Positions 8,035 to 17,699 of a DNA stretch of 59,166 bases are shown here, piece after piece. The translations under genes were made by a program, and so were the position numbers. Source of the DNA: an uncultured Clostridium sp. (GTDB lineage Bacteria > Bacillota > Clostridia > Clostridiales > Clostridiaceae); the NCBI GenBank assembly GCA_934755305.1, contig CAKVLD010000014.1:1-59166 (forward strand), read 5' to 3'. The notes beneath the pieces are model-generated. The model saw only the letters and a list, made by a program, of their open reading frames with translations, made no database searches and was not told where the DNA came from. Every line of letters begins with the position of its first letter. Positions within the stretch are counted from its first letter, which is position 1.

Positions 8035-8732
8035 TATCTCACCTCTTCCTTTAACTTTTCTATTAAATCAATTTTTCTTTCTATATCTTTTCTTCTTGCT
8101 TTAGCTGAATCTGTATCATCTTTAATAAACCCTAAAATTTTCCTGTACTTTTCTTCCTTACTCTCTAAATAAGATAGCATTAACGGATTCTTTTTTTTAA
8201 TTAATACAGGTGAAAACTCATAAGTATCTTCATTTAAATTGTGCACTCTTTGCTTTTTTCCTCTTCTAACCTTAAACAGTTCATAAAAAATACCTTCATC
8301 AAAACATAAATCTTCAAGTATTATTTCATAATCATTATTATATAAATATTCTCTTAACACCTCTGGATTTTGTGCTGGTTGAAGTATTAAGAATTTATAC
8401 TTTTCTACTTTATTAATATCTTTTTCTAAAATATCTCTTATTAAATTCCCGCCCATACCAGCTATTACCACTGCATCTACTTCACCTTTTTTTACTGTTT
8501 CAAGGCCTCCACCAAGTCTAACTTCTACTTCTTTACCTACACCTTCTAAAGAAGCATTAAGCTTTGCTTTTTTTACTGGATCTTTATTTATATCAGAAGC
8601 TATAGCCTTAGTACATAAACTATTTTTAATTGCATAAATAGGAATATAACCATGATCTGTTCCTACATCTATAATACTCTCACATTTATCAATTTTATCT
8701 GCTATAAATTTTAGTCTTTTACTTAATTCCAT
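8034..8732 (-). CDS. trmK: tRNA (adenine(22)-N(1))-methyltransferase TrmK
   Basis: 232 residues. A SAM-binding Rossmann fold methyltransferase that makes m1A22 in tRNA. Motif I is IIDVGTDHGYIPI (about residues 20-32), followed by ASDINKDPVKKA (SAM ribose acid) and VIAGMGGNLI (about 90-99), characteristic of the TrmK/YqfN family. A helical C-terminal extension (about 165-232) is typical. It follows rpoD by about 60 bp containing a terminator and no obvious promoter, so it probably depends on readthrough from rpoD. It overlaps nif3 by 1 nt. Confidence 0.92.
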   Translation of the reverse strand: MELSKRLKFIADKIDKCESIIDVGTDHGYIPIYAIKNSLCTKAIASDINKDPVKKAKLNASLEGVGKEVEVRLGGGLETVKKGEVDAVVIAGMGGNLIRDILEKDINKVEKYKFLILQPAQNPEVLREYLYNNDYEIILEDLCFDEGIFYELFKVRRGKKQRVHNLNEDTYEFSPVLIKKKNPLMLSYLESKEEKYRKILGFIKDDTDSAKARRKDIERKIDLIEKLKEEVR

Positions 8733-8757
8733 AAAATCTCCAACTTTCCTTACTACT

Positions 8758-8786
8758 AAAAAACATCTGTCCTAAAACAGATGTTT
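8758..8786 (-). terminator. Terminator after rpoD
   Basis: A 10-bp hairpin (arms 8761-8770 and 8777-8786, loop 6 nt) is followed on the - strand by six T. Partial readthrough would be needed to express trmK-nif3. Confidence 0.85.
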
Positions 8787-8793
8787 ATATATA

Positions 8794-9906
8794 TTAATCT
8801 AAATAATCTTTAAGCTTTTTACTTCTAGATGGATGTCTAAGCTTTCTTAAAGCCTTAGCTTCAATTTGTCTTATTCTTTCTCTAGTTACATTAAACTCTT
8901 TACCTACTTCTTCAAGAGTTCTTGCTCTTCCATCATCAAGACCAAATCTAAGTCTTAAAACTTTTTCTTCTCTAGGAGTTAAAGTATCTAAAACATTTAT
9001 TAGCTGTTCTTTTAGCATTGTAAATGCTGCAGCTTCTGCTGGTGCTGGTGCTTCATCATCTGGAATAAAATCTCCTAAATGACTATCTTCCTCTTCACCT
9101 ATTGGAGTTTCTAAAGAAACTGGCTCTTGAGCTATCTTTTGTATTTCTCTAACTTTTTCTACTGGTAAATCCATAACTTTGGAAATTTCTTCCGGAAATG
9201 GATCTCTACCTAGTTCTTGAAGTAATTGTCTTTGAACTCTTATAAGCTTATTTATAGTTTCAACCATATGAACAGGTATTCTTATAGTTCTAGCTTGATC
9301 TGCAATAGCTCTTGTTATTGCCTGTCTTATCCACCATGTAGCATAAGTAGAAAACTTATATCCCTTTGTATAATCAAACTTTTCAACTGCTTTTATAAGA
9401 CCTAAATTACCTTCTTGTATAAGATCTAGGAATAACATTCCTCTACCTACATATCTCTTAGCTATACTTACAACTAGTCTTAAATTAGCTTCTGCTAATT
9501 TCTTTTTAGCATATTGATCTCCAGCTTCAAGTCTTTGAGCAAGGGCTATTTCTTCTTCTGAAGTTAATAATGGAACCTTACCTATTTCCTTTAAATACAT
9601 TCTTACTGGATCATCTATAGCAATACCTTCAGGTACAGTTAAGTCTAATTCCTCATCTTCTTCTACATCATGATCTGGCGCATCTCCTAAAACTTCTATA
9701 CCCATAGATTCTAATACCTCATAAATTTTTTCAATTTGTTCAGGTCCTAAATCTATATGTTCTATTTCATCCATAATTTCTTTATATGTTAGGGTTCCAT
9801 TTTTCTTACCCTTTTCCATTAAATTTTTAACTATGGCCATCTTTGCATTTTTATCTTTTATATCTACAGTTTTTTTAGTCCCCTTTGTTTTTGTTCCTTC
9901 TGCCAT
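8794..9906 (-). CDS. rpoD: RNA polymerase primary sigma factor SigA (RpoD)
   Basis: 370 residues from the chosen start. Region 1.2 begins with DPVRMYLKEIG. Region 2 contains AEANLRLVVSIAKRYVGRG, FLDLIQEGNLGLIKAVEKFD and YKFSTYATWWIRQAITRA. Region 3 follows with TIRIPVHMVETIN, and region 4.2 has the -35-binding helix in VTRERIRQIEAKALRKLRHP. I start at the ATG at 9906, which has AGGAGG 10 nt upstream; an earlier in-frame start 12 codons upstream would overlap dnaG. The gene follows dnaG by 7 nt, the classic dnaG-rpoD macromolecular synthesis operon. Confidence 0.97.
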   Translation of the reverse strand: MAEGTKTKGTKKTVDIKDKNAKMAIVKNLMEKGKKNGTLTYKEIMDEIEHIDLGPEQIEKIYEVLESMGIEVLGDAPDHDVEEDEELDLTVPEGIAIDDPVRMYLKEIGKVPLLTSEEEIALAQRLEAGDQYAKKKLAEANLRLVVSIAKRYVGRGMLFLDLIQEGNLGLIKAVEKFDYTKGYKFSTYATWWIRQAITRAIADQARTIRIPVHMVETINKLIRVQRQLLQELGRDPFPEEISKVMDLPVEKVREIQKIAQEPVSLETPIGEEEDSHLGDFIPDDEAPAPAEAAAFTMLKEQLINVLDTLTPREEKVLRLRFGLDDGRARTLEEVGKEFNVTRERIRQIEAKALRKLRHPSRSKKLKDYLD

Positions 9907-9913
9907 TTCTTTG

Positions 9914-11707
9914 TTACCTCCTTTCGCCATGACCATTACCACCTCTCTGTCTTTCTAAAGCTTCTTTCACTTCTTTTAGCTCTATAGCAAGTTTAATTGA
10001 TTCTTCTATCATACCCTTTTGTTCCAATACCTTTAACTCCTTCTTAAGTTTTTCAAAGCGTTCTTGCAACCTAAAAGATCTTACAGTATTTACTAGGTCT
10101 TTAATAATCTTTTCATAGTTATCTTCTTGTAAAAATACCCTAAGTTCTTTTATCTTTACCCACTCTTTTGATGATTCTATATCATCACATCCACTTTCAA
10201 CGTAGGAAGTGATATTTTTAGTTTCTTCTTCCCTACCTTTACATATAAGAGTAAATATTTTTTTATGAGCCTCTAAATTCAAGTCTTCTACTGATAAGAT
10301 TTTAATTATACTCTCATAATATTCATCATTAATCATTAATTTAATTAAAGATTTCTCTGCCTTTAAATGTGCTGGCTCTATTCTTAATTTTGTGCCAACT
10401 TCTTCCTCTTTATTCACTTGCAGCTCTTCTTTTTTAGTTAATCTTATTAAATCATATAGAGATTGTTCTCTTATTCCTGTATCTTCTGATATTTTTCTGA
10501 TATAAACATCCTTTTCTACAGGATTTAAATCTGCTAAAATTTTAGCTACTCTCTCACCATATTTAATTAATGACTGGTCATTTTTAAAATCTATACCTTC
10601 CTCAGCTCTCTTTAATCTATAACTAATTAAAGGTATAGCAGCTTCTACTAACTTTAAAAAAGCTTCTTTTCCATTAGAGCGTACAAATTCATCAGGATCT
10701 TTTCCCCTTGGAATTATAAGCACTCTAACATCAAAACCTGCATCTCTCAAGATTTCTAATCCTCTAAGAGTTGCAGTTTGTCCTGCTACATCTGCATCAT
10801 AAGATATTATTACTTTATCTGCATATCTTTTAAGAAGTCTTGCTTGGTTTACTGTTAAAGCAGTGCCAAGAGATGCAACAACATTGGTAATACCATATTG
10901 ATGAAGAGATATACAATCCATATAACCTTCAACAATTATAAAATACCTATCTTGCATTTTATTCTTTATTGCAAGATTTAATCCATATAGATTAGTACCT
11001 TTCTGGAAAACTAATGTTTCTGGAGAATTTAAATATTTAGGCTTTGAATCATCTAATACTCTTCCACCAAATCCAATTACCCTTCCCTTGATATCAAAAA
11101 CGGGAAACATAACTCGGTTTCTAAACCTATCATATATAGTACCTCTTTTTTCATTTTTAAGAACTAATCCAGCTTCTAACATTACTTCATCACGGATACC
11201 TTTTTTCTTTAAATAATAGATTAAATTACTCCAACCGTCCTTTGCATATCCTAATCCAAACTTTCTAATGGTAGATTCCTGTATTCCACGATTTAAAAAA
11301 TATTCTTTTGCTTTTTCATCAGCCATTAAATTACCAAAAAAATATCTACCAGTTTCAATATTAACCTTAAAAAGCATATCTTTTTTTCTTGTGATTTTAC
11401 TAGACTCTCCATTTCCTAAATCCAATGGAATATTAGCTTTATCTGCTAAAAACTTAATAGCTTCAACAAAGTTCAGATTTTTCTGTTTCATTAAAAAAGT
11501 AACTACATTACCTGCTTCTCCACAGGAAAAACACTTGTAAATTTGTTTATCTTGAGAAACTGAAAAAGATGGTGACTTATCATTATGAAACGGACATAGC
11601 CCTATGTAATTTCTCCCAGATCTTTTAAGTCTTACAGATTCAGAAATTATATCTACAATATCATTTTCTTGTTTAACTCTTTCAATAATCTCTTCTGAAA
11701 TACGCAA
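9914..11707 (-). CDS. dnaG: DNA primase DnaG
   Basis: 597 residues. It synthesises RNA primers at the replication fork. An N-terminal CHC2 zinc finger spans about residues 38-62 (LCPFHNDKSPSF then KCFSCGEAGN). The catalytic Toprim core has IIVEGYMD (near 260) and ISYDADVAGQTA, with KDPDEF downstream. The C-terminal part is the variable DnaB-binding region. The start is TTG (11705-11707), preceded by AAGGAG at about 10 nt; no ATG fits. It is cotranscribed with rpoD (7 nt gap). Confidence 0.96.
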   Translation of the reverse strand: MRISEEIIERVKQENDIVDIISESVRLKRSGRNYIGLCPFHNDKSPSFSVSQDKQIYKCFSCGEAGNVVTFLMKQKNLNFVEAIKFLADKANIPLDLGNGESSKITRKKDMLFKVNIETGRYFFGNLMADEKAKEYFLNRGIQESTIRKFGLGYAKDGWSNLIYYLKKKGIRDEVMLEAGLVLKNEKRGTIYDRFRNRVMFPVFDIKGRVIGFGGRVLDDSKPKYLNSPETLVFQKGTNLYGLNLAIKNKMQDRYFIIVEGYMDCISLHQYGITNVVASLGTALTVNQARLLKRYADKVIISYDADVAGQTATLRGLEILRDAGFDVRVLIIPRGKDPDEFVRSNGKEAFLKLVEAAIPLISYRLKRAEEGIDFKNDQSLIKYGERVAKILADLNPVEKDVYIRKISEDTGIREQSLYDLIRLTKKEELQVNKEEEVGTKLRIEPAHLKAEKSLIKLMINDEYYESIIKILSVEDLNLEAHKKIFTLICKGREEETKNITSYVESGCDDIESSKEWVKIKELRVFLQEDNYEKIIKDLVNTVRSFRLQERFEKLKKELKVLEQKGMIEESIKLAIELKEVKEALERQRGGNGHGERR

Positions 11708-11851
11708 GGAATATATTCTCCTTCCCTACAAAATTTTTTCAACAATTTATATATTATTCGACACAGTGATTTAAAATCCTTCTAACAATTCAAGTATTTT
11801 TTCATTCACCTAATTTATTTTCTCACTTTTTAGGATAGATTATTATAATGT

Positions 11852-12886
11852 TTAATAAATTACCAGTTTAGGTATATATATTTTATTAAACATATTTAGA
11901 CAATAATCATCGCTCATACCAGCTATGTAATCAGCAACACCTCTATTTTTACCTTCTTTCTTAGCTATATCTAAATACAGTTCAGGCATTTTTTCTGGAT
12001 ATTTCATGTAAAATTTAATTAATTGTTCTAAAATAAATCTTGCTTTATCTCTCTCTTCTTTTAAAGCATCACTTAAATACACATTTTCAAACATAAACTC
12101 TCGTAAATCTTTCATAGCCTCTCCTATTATTTTACTAAAACTTACGTCTATTATGCCCTTCTTAATATTTTCTTTAGAATTATTAATTAAATCTATAACT
12201 AAAGTTTTTACTCTATCTTTATGACACCTTCCTAATACCTCACAAGCTTTTTTCGGTAAATCCTCTTCCCTTAATAATTTTGCCCTAATAGAGTCATCTA
12301 TATCATGATTAATATATGCTATTTTATCACTATACTGAACTATCCTACCTTCTAAGGTTTTTGCTCCATTTTTTCCTTCACATTCTCTAAGTCCGCTATG
12401 ATTTAATATTCCATCAATTACTTCCTTAGTTAAGTTTAAGCCTTCTCCGTCATTTTCCAACCTCTCAACAACTCGCACGCTTTGTTCATTATGCCTAAAT
12501 CCTTTTTCTAAAAAATCATTTAAAACCTCTTCTCCTATATGGGAAAAAGCCACATGACCTATATCATGTCCTAAAGAGATAGCTTCAACTAAATTTTCAT
12601 TAAGGCCAATTCCTACAGCTACAGTTCTTGCTATTTCATTTACTTCTAAAGTATGAGTCAACCTAGTTCTATAGTGATCTCCAAAGGTTTTAATATATAC
12701 TTGGGTCTTATGTTTTAATCTTCGAAATGACTTGCAATGTATAATTCTATCTCTATCTATCATAAAACAAGTTTCTATATCATCATCTTTTTCATATATT
12801 TTTCTGCCTTCTGACTTAGAAGATAAGGTTGCCTCTTTAATGAGTGTCAAGTTTTCAAAGTTTTCGATTTTTTCCCTTACGTTCAT
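11852..12886 (-). CDS. Deoxyguanosinetriphosphate triphosphohydrolase-like protein (HD superfamily)
   Basis: 344 residues. HD-domain dNTP triphosphohydrolase of the Dgt type. FRRLKHKTQV and DHYRTRLTHTLEV (about 56-85) are the typical N-terminal signature, and SLGHDIGHVAFSHIGEEVL (about 105-123) carries the HD metal-binding residues. NHDIDD lies farther along. Some family members hydrolyse dGTP and others several dNTPs, so substrate is not fixed here. It precedes dnaG by 144 bp, a common clostridial neighbourhood and consistent with control of dNTP pools. Confidence 0.88.
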   Translation of the reverse strand: MNVREKIENFENLTLIKEATLSSKSEGRKIYEKDDDIETCFMIDRDRIIHCKSFRRLKHKTQVYIKTFGDHYRTRLTHTLEVNEIARTVAVGIGLNENLVEAISLGHDIGHVAFSHIGEEVLNDFLEKGFRHNEQSVRVVERLENDGEGLNLTKEVIDGILNHSGLRECEGKNGAKTLEGRIVQYSDKIAYINHDIDDSIRAKLLREEDLPKKACEVLGRCHKDRVKTLVIDLINNSKENIKKGIIDVSFSKIIGEAMKDLREFMFENVYLSDALKEERDKARFILEQLIKFYMKYPEKMPELYLDIAKKEGKNRGVADYIAGMSDDYCLNMFNKIYIPKLVIY

Positions 12887-13015
12887 ATATCATCACCTCT
12901 TTTTTATTATTCTATACTTATCTCCTAAATCCTTTATTTATTACATGTAAATATTATTTGCATATATAAAAATTTTATATCCTTTTTTATTATTTTTTAA
13001 TTTATATTTAGTATA

Positions 13016-13044
13016 TTGAATAAAATTAATTAATATCATAATAA
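13016..13044 (+). promoter_or_regulatory. Possible promoter of the CotS-like gene
   Basis: TTGAAT (13016-13021), 17 bp, TAATAA (13039-13044). The gene may instead be under a sporulation sigma factor, which I could not recognise. Confidence 0.4.
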
Positions 13045-13078
13045 TGAACACTTTAATAAAGGGGAAAATAATATTTAT

Positions 13079-14131
13079 ATGCTATATAAAATAAATAAAA
13101 ATGTTTTTTGTGAAGCTAATATTTTAAAGAATATACTACCCTCTTTTAATATATATAATGCTGATATAACCATGGTAAAATTTAAAGATACAGATAAACA
13201 AAGAGCAGTTTATAAAGTTACTACATTAAATAATTCATATTGTTTAAAAAAAATATACTTTTCAGAAGAAGAACTCCTTTATGTTTATTCTGCTTTAGAA
13301 TGGCTTTATAGAAATAACATTAATGTTCCAAAACTTCTTCCATCCTCTAATGGCGGAAGATATACTAAATATAATGATATGCTTTTTATATTAACTCCAT
13401 GGATTGAAGGAAATAAATGCAGCTTTGACTCTCATGATAATATTATTAAAGCTTCAATAGAACTTGCAAAACTTCACGAAAGTTCTATAAACTTCAAAGC
13501 TATTGAAGGAAGCAGTATACGAACTGGCTTTGATAATATATATGAATCATTATCAAAACACTCTGAACAGATTCTTCGTATGTCTAACTTAGCTTTTAAA
13601 TATAAGGATACTTTTTCAGAAAAATATCTTGATGACTTTGATATAAATCTAGAATTATGTAAACTCTCTTTAAATTGTGCCTCTAAAATAAATATATCTA
13701 ATTTATCAAAATCTCTATGCCATGGCGATTATGTAAACAAAAATATTCTTTTTACCAAAAATAATGACTTATGGATAATAGATTTTGATAATTGCAAAAA
13801 CGATTATTGTGCTCATGATTTTTCATATTTTCTTAGACGTCTATTAAAAAGAGAAAAAACAAATTGGAACATAGATATAGCTTTTTCTATGCTAAATGCT
13901 TATAACTCAACTAAAACCTTAAGCCCATCAGATTTACATTATATTATAGCCTATCTTTGTTTTCCTCAGAAGTACTGGAAAATATCAAAAGACTATTATA
14001 AAAACATATGTATGTGCAATAAAGATTCTTATTTAAAATTAATAACTAAATGTTCTAAAAATCAACTTACTCATCTAAATTTCTGTAAAAATATAATAGA
14101 AATAATGGAAAATATAAATTGGACTTTATAA
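13079..14131 (+). CDS. CotS-family spore coat kinase-like protein
   Basis: 350 residues of the aminoglycoside phosphotransferase/CotS kinase-like fold. The Brenner motif CHGDYVNKN (His at residue 215) supplies the catalytic Asp and Asn, and IIDFDNCKND (about 230-239) corresponds to the metal-binding DFD segment. The family includes CotS, CotI and YutH of Bacillus spores, so a role in spore coat assembly is likely; the substrate is unknown. It is a single + strand gene divergent from dgt. The SD (AAGGGGA) is about 14 nt from the ATG, longer than usual. Cys-rich C-terminal region (residues 310-340). Confidence 0.8.
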   Translation: MLYKINKNVFCEANILKNILPSFNIYNADITMVKFKDTDKQRAVYKVTTLNNSYCLKKIYFSEEELLYVYSALEWLYRNNINVPKLLPSSNGGRYTKYNDMLFILTPWIEGNKCSFDSHDNIIKASIELAKLHESSINFKAIEGSSIRTGFDNIYESLSKHSEQILRMSNLAFKYKDTFSEKYLDDFDINLELCKLSLNCASKINISNLSKSLCHGDYVNKNILFTKNNDLWIIDFDNCKNDYCAHDFSYFLRRLLKREKTNWNIDIAFSMLNAYNSTKTLSPSDLHYIIAYLCFPQKYWKISKDYYKNICMCNKDSYLKLITKCSKNQLTHLNFCKNIIEIMENINWTL

Positions 14132-14133
14132 AA

Positions 14134-14169
14134 AAATCCTTGTTATAGAAAAATCTATAACAAGGATTT
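14134..14169 (-). terminator. Terminator after ppdK, shared with the convergent CotS-like gene
   Basis: A 16-bp perfect hairpin with loop AAAA (arms 14134-14149 and 14154-14169). The - strand side is followed by a T-run of at least six, so it is strongest as the ppdK terminator. Confidence 0.88.
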
Positions 14170-14178
14170 CCAATATTC

Positions 14179-16806
14179 CTATCTCTTATTTTTTACTTGA
14201 GCTTGTGCTGCAGCAAGTCTTGCTAATGGAACTCTAAATGGTGAACATGATACATAATCAAGACCAACATTATGACAGCAGTCAACTGCTGATGGATCTC
14301 CTCCATGCTCTCCACATATTCCTAAATGAATATTTGGTCTAGTGGCTTTACCTTTTTCAGCTGCTAATTTAACAAGAGAACCAACTCCAACTTGATCTAA
14401 TTTAGCAAATGGATCTTGTTCATAAATTTTCTTATCATAATATGCACCTAAGAATTTAGCAGAATCATCTCTAGAGAATCCAAAAGTCATTTGAGTCAAA
14501 TCATTTGTACCAAATGAGAAGAATTCAGCTTCTTTAGCTATTTGATCTGCAGTTAAAGCGGCTCTTGGAACTTCTATCATTGTACCAATATGATACTCTA
14601 ATTTAACTCCCTTTTCTTCCATTACAGCTTCTGCAGTTCTTACAACTACATCCTTAACATATTTTAATTCTTTCACTTCTCCTACTAAAGGAATCATTAT
14701 TTCTGGCACTATATCATAACCTTTAGATTGCTTCACATAAATAGCAGCTTCAATTACTGCTCTTGTTTGCATTTCTGCTATTTCTGGATAAGTTACAGCT
14801 AATCTACATCCTCTATGACCCATCATAGGATTAAATTCATGTAATCCTTCAATTGTTGACTTAAGTTCATTAAAATCTACTCCCATTTCTTTTGACAAAG
14901 CTAATATATCTTCATCGCTATGAGGGACAAATTCATGCAATGGTGGATCTAAGAATCTTATAGTTGCTGGTCTTCCCTCTAAAGCTTCATAAATTTCCAC
15001 AAAATCTTGTCTTTGCATTGGAAGAATCTTATCTAATGCTTTTCTTCTTTCTTCTTCATTCTTAGAAACTATCATTTCTCTAACAGCCATTATTCTATCT
15101 TCTGCAAAGAACATATGCTCTGTTCTACAAAGTCCAATACCTTCTGCACCAAATGCAACAGCTTGCTTTGTATCTCTTGGAGTATCTGCATTAGTTCTTA
15201 CTTTTAACTTTCTAATTTCATCTGCCCAAGACATAAATGTAGCAAAATATCCTGTGATTTCAGGAGATACTGTTTTAACTTTTTCTGCATAAACATTTCC
15301 TGTAGATCCATCAATAGAAATATAATCTTCTGGACCATAAGTCACACCAGCAATTACTACAGTCTTAGCTTCTTCATCTACTTTAATCTCTCCACATCCT
15401 GCTACACAGCATGTTCCCATACCTCTAGCTACAACAGCAGCATGAGAAGTCATTCCACCTCTTACAGTTAAAATACCTTCCGCAGCTATCATACCTTCAA
15501 TATCTTCTGGAGATGTTTCTAATCTTACAAGAACAACCTTTTCGCCTTTTTCTGCTCTTTCCTTAGATTCATCTGCTGTAAAGGCTATTTTACCACAAGC
15601 AGCACCAGGTGAAGCTGGTAAACCTTTTGCTAATACCCTTGCTTTCTTTAACTCTTCAGCATCAAAAGCAGGGTGTAACAATGAATCTAATTGCTTTGGT
15701 TCAACCTTTAAAATTGCTTCTTCTTTAGTAAGCATATTTTCTTCTACTAAATCTACAGCAATCTTTAAAGCAGCTTGTGCTGTTCTCTTTCCGTTTCTTG
15801 TTTGTAAGAAATACAACTTACCTTCTTCTATTGTTATCTCCATATCTTGCATATCTTTATAATGAGTTTCTAAAGTGTTAATAATATCTGTTAATTCTTT
15901 GTAAATTGTCGGATTTTGTTCTTCTAATTGTCTAATTGGTTGAGGTGTTCTAATTCCAGCTACAACGTCTTCACCTTGTGCATTCATTAGATACTCTCCA
16001 TAAATTGCTTTTTCTCCTGTAGCAGGATTTCTAGAGAATATAACCCCTGTACCTGAAGTTTCTCCTTTATTACCAAATACCATCTGTTGTACGTTTACGG
16101 CTGTTCCCCATTCTCCTGGAATATCATTAAGTCTTCTATAAACTATAGCTCTTGGGTTATCCCATGATCTAAATACAGCTTTTATAGATTCAATTAATTG
16201 AGTTTTAGGTTCTTGTGGAAATTCTTCACCCTTTTCCTTTTTATAGATATCCTTGAAGTTTATTACTAATTCCTTTAAATCATCTGCTGTAAGTTCAGTA
16301 TCAAATTGAACATTCTTACGCTCTTTCATCTCATCAATTTTATTTTCAAATAATCTTTTTTCAATTCCCATAACAACATCTGAAAACATTTGAATAAATC
16401 TTCTGTAAGAATCATATGCAAATCTAGGATTATTAGTTAACTTAGCCATAGCTTCTACAGCTTCATCATTTAATCCAAGATTCAATATAGTATCCATCAT
16501 ACCGGGCATTGAAACCCTAGCTCCTGATCTTACTGATACAAGTAAAGGATTTGTAGTACTACCAAATGTTTTTCCAGTTAACTTCTCTAATTCTTTTACA
16601 CTTGTATTAATTTGTTCCATGATTTCTGGTGATATTTGTTTACCATCTTCATAATACTTATTACAAGCTTCTGTAGTAACTGTAAATCCTTTTGGCACCG
16701 GAATGTTTAATGTAGTCATTTCTGCCAAGTTTGCTCCCTTACCTCCAAGTAGGTTTCTCATACCTGCATTACCTTCACTAAAAAGGTAAACGTACTTTTT
16801 CTCCAT
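14179..16806 (-). CDS. ppdK: Pyruvate, phosphate dikinase PpdK
   Basis: 875 residues. It interconverts pyruvate, ATP and phosphate with PEP, AMP and pyrophosphate. The nucleotide-binding N-domain holds GGKGANLAEMT (about 22-32) and a Gly-rich segment with SVRSGARVSMPGMMDT. The phosphohistidine domain has GGMTSHAAVVARGMG with the catalytic His at residue 455, and the C-terminal PEP domain has GICGEHGGDP with Cys at 831. Both numbers equal those of the well-studied Clostridium symbiosum enzyme. It lies just downstream of an HTH-CBS regulator, which probably controls it. Confidence 0.97.
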   Translation of the reverse strand: MEKKYVYLFSEGNAGMRNLLGGKGANLAEMTTLNIPVPKGFTVTTEACNKYYEDGKQISPEIMEQINTSVKELEKLTGKTFGSTTNPLLVSVRSGARVSMPGMMDTILNLGLNDEAVEAMAKLTNNPRFAYDSYRRFIQMFSDVVMGIEKRLFENKIDEMKERKNVQFDTELTADDLKELVINFKDIYKKEKGEEFPQEPKTQLIESIKAVFRSWDNPRAIVYRRLNDIPGEWGTAVNVQQMVFGNKGETSGTGVIFSRNPATGEKAIYGEYLMNAQGEDVVAGIRTPQPIRQLEEQNPTIYKELTDIINTLETHYKDMQDMEITIEEGKLYFLQTRNGKRTAQAALKIAVDLVEENMLTKEEAILKVEPKQLDSLLHPAFDAEELKKARVLAKGLPASPGAACGKIAFTADESKERAEKGEKVVLVRLETSPEDIEGMIAAEGILTVRGGMTSHAAVVARGMGTCCVAGCGEIKVDEEAKTVVIAGVTYGPEDYISIDGSTGNVYAEKVKTVSPEITGYFATFMSWADEIRKLKVRTNADTPRDTKQAVAFGAEGIGLCRTEHMFFAEDRIMAVREMIVSKNEEERRKALDKILPMQRQDFVEIYEALEGRPATIRFLDPPLHEFVPHSDEDILALSKEMGVDFNELKSTIEGLHEFNPMMGHRGCRLAVTYPEIAEMQTRAVIEAAIYVKQSKGYDIVPEIMIPLVGEVKELKYVKDVVVRTAEAVMEEKGVKLEYHIGTMIEVPRAALTADQIAKEAEFFSFGTNDLTQMTFGFSRDDSAKFLGAYYDKKIYEQDPFAKLDQVGVGSLVKLAAEKGKATRPNIHLGICGEHGGDPSAVDCCHNVGLDYVSCSPFRVPLARLAAAQAQVKNKR

Positions 16807-16847
16807 CTCAATACTCCTCCGTTCAATACAAAATATATATATACTAA

Positions 16848-16867
16848 CAAAATCAATAATGATTTTG
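16848..16867. promoter_or_regulatory. Perfect 20-bp dyad in the ppdK leader (candidate operator)
   Basis: CAAAATCA, 4 bp, TGATTTTG. It lies 41 bp before the ppdK start. No long T-run follows, so it looks more like an operator than a terminator; the adjacent HTH-CBS protein is the natural candidate ligand. Confidence 0.5.
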
Positions 16868-16884
16868 GTAGTTACAATATGTTA

Positions 16885-17520
16885 CTATTCGCTCTCACCC
16901 ATCTTAACGAATAACTTTGTAATATTGGTTTTTGATACTTTACCAATAATTTTATATTGATCCTTCTCCCCCTCAGCTTTTGCTAGTTCTACCACAGGAA
17001 TACTATCTATTTCATGCTCTATTAGACGTTTTGCTAAATCATACGCACTATCTTCCGGATTACTCACAATAATATTAGGCATTCTAGTCATAATTATTCC
17101 AACTGGAACCTTATGAATATCTGTTCCCCCTATTGAAATTTTTAAAAGATCTTTTCTAGATACAGCACCTACTAAGAATCCATTATTCTCAACAAATACT
17201 GTTCCTACATCATTTAAAAATAAGTATACTATAGCATCATACACCATAGTATTTTCATTGATTATAGATGGCTTTGACATTATTTGAGATACCTTTATTT
17301 CATTAATGTAATCTAAAAGTATGCTATTTTTAGGTTTATCAGCATAAACATATCCAACCTTTGGCCTTGCATCTAATATCCCTATCATCGTAAGTATTGC
17401 TAAATCCGCTCTAAGAGCTGCTCTTGTTACTCCTAGTTTGTCAGCTAAAGCTTCACTTGTTACTGGTTGCCCTTCTTTAACAAGTCTAATAATTTCTTTT
17501 TGCCTATCTGACAATTTCAT
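16885..17520 (-). CDS. HTH-CBS transcriptional regulator, CcpN/YqzB-like
   Basis: 211 residues. The N-terminal winged helix (about residues 1-60; LSDRQKEIIRLVKEGQPVTS, ADKLGVTRAALRADLAILTM) is followed by two CBS domains (about 80-205; SKPSIINENTMV, GAVSRKDLLK, IIGKVSKTN). CcpN of B. subtilis has this layout and represses gluconeogenic genes in response to energy state. Here the gene sits 78 bp upstream of ppdK, with no PpsR-type kinase between. I start at the ATG at 17520 (SD GAGGG at 5 nt) rather than 16 codons upstream, where there is no SD. Confidence 0.85.
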   Translation of the reverse strand: MKLSDRQKEIIRLVKEGQPVTSEALADKLGVTRAALRADLAILTMIGILDARPKVGYVYADKPKNSILLDYINEIKVSQIMSKPSIINENTMVYDAIVYLFLNDVGTVFVENNGFLVGAVSRKDLLKISIGGTDIHKVPVGIIMTRMPNIIVSNPEDSAYDLAKRLIEHEIDSIPVVELAKAEGEKDQYKIIGKVSKTNITKLFVKMGESE

Positions 17521-17582
17521 ATTATCCCTCTTTCTCAAAAAGGAAAAATCAGTAATATTTTTTAGCATATTTATTTTTCACA

Positions 17583-17596
17583 GTATAATTATACCA
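17583..17596 (-). promoter_or_regulatory. Extended -10 promoter element inside a 12-bp palindrome
   Basis: TGGTATAAT on the - strand (17588-17596), overlapped by the palindrome GTATAATTATAC (17583-17594). It lies about 65 bp before the HTH-CBS gene. No good -35 box; the palindrome could be an autoregulatory site. Confidence 0.4.
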
Positions 17597-17699
17597 CTTT
17601 AATTTGTTTTTACTATATTAAATTTTCAGAAAAATCCAACAAATTAATTTAATATTACTAATTTTTCATCTTATTTAACTTAATTATCTTTTATTTTAA

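Noticed and set aside
8794..9942. Longer rpoD starting at 9942
   Set aside because: It would overlap dnaG, and its SD is weaker than the AGGAGG that serves the ATG at 9906.
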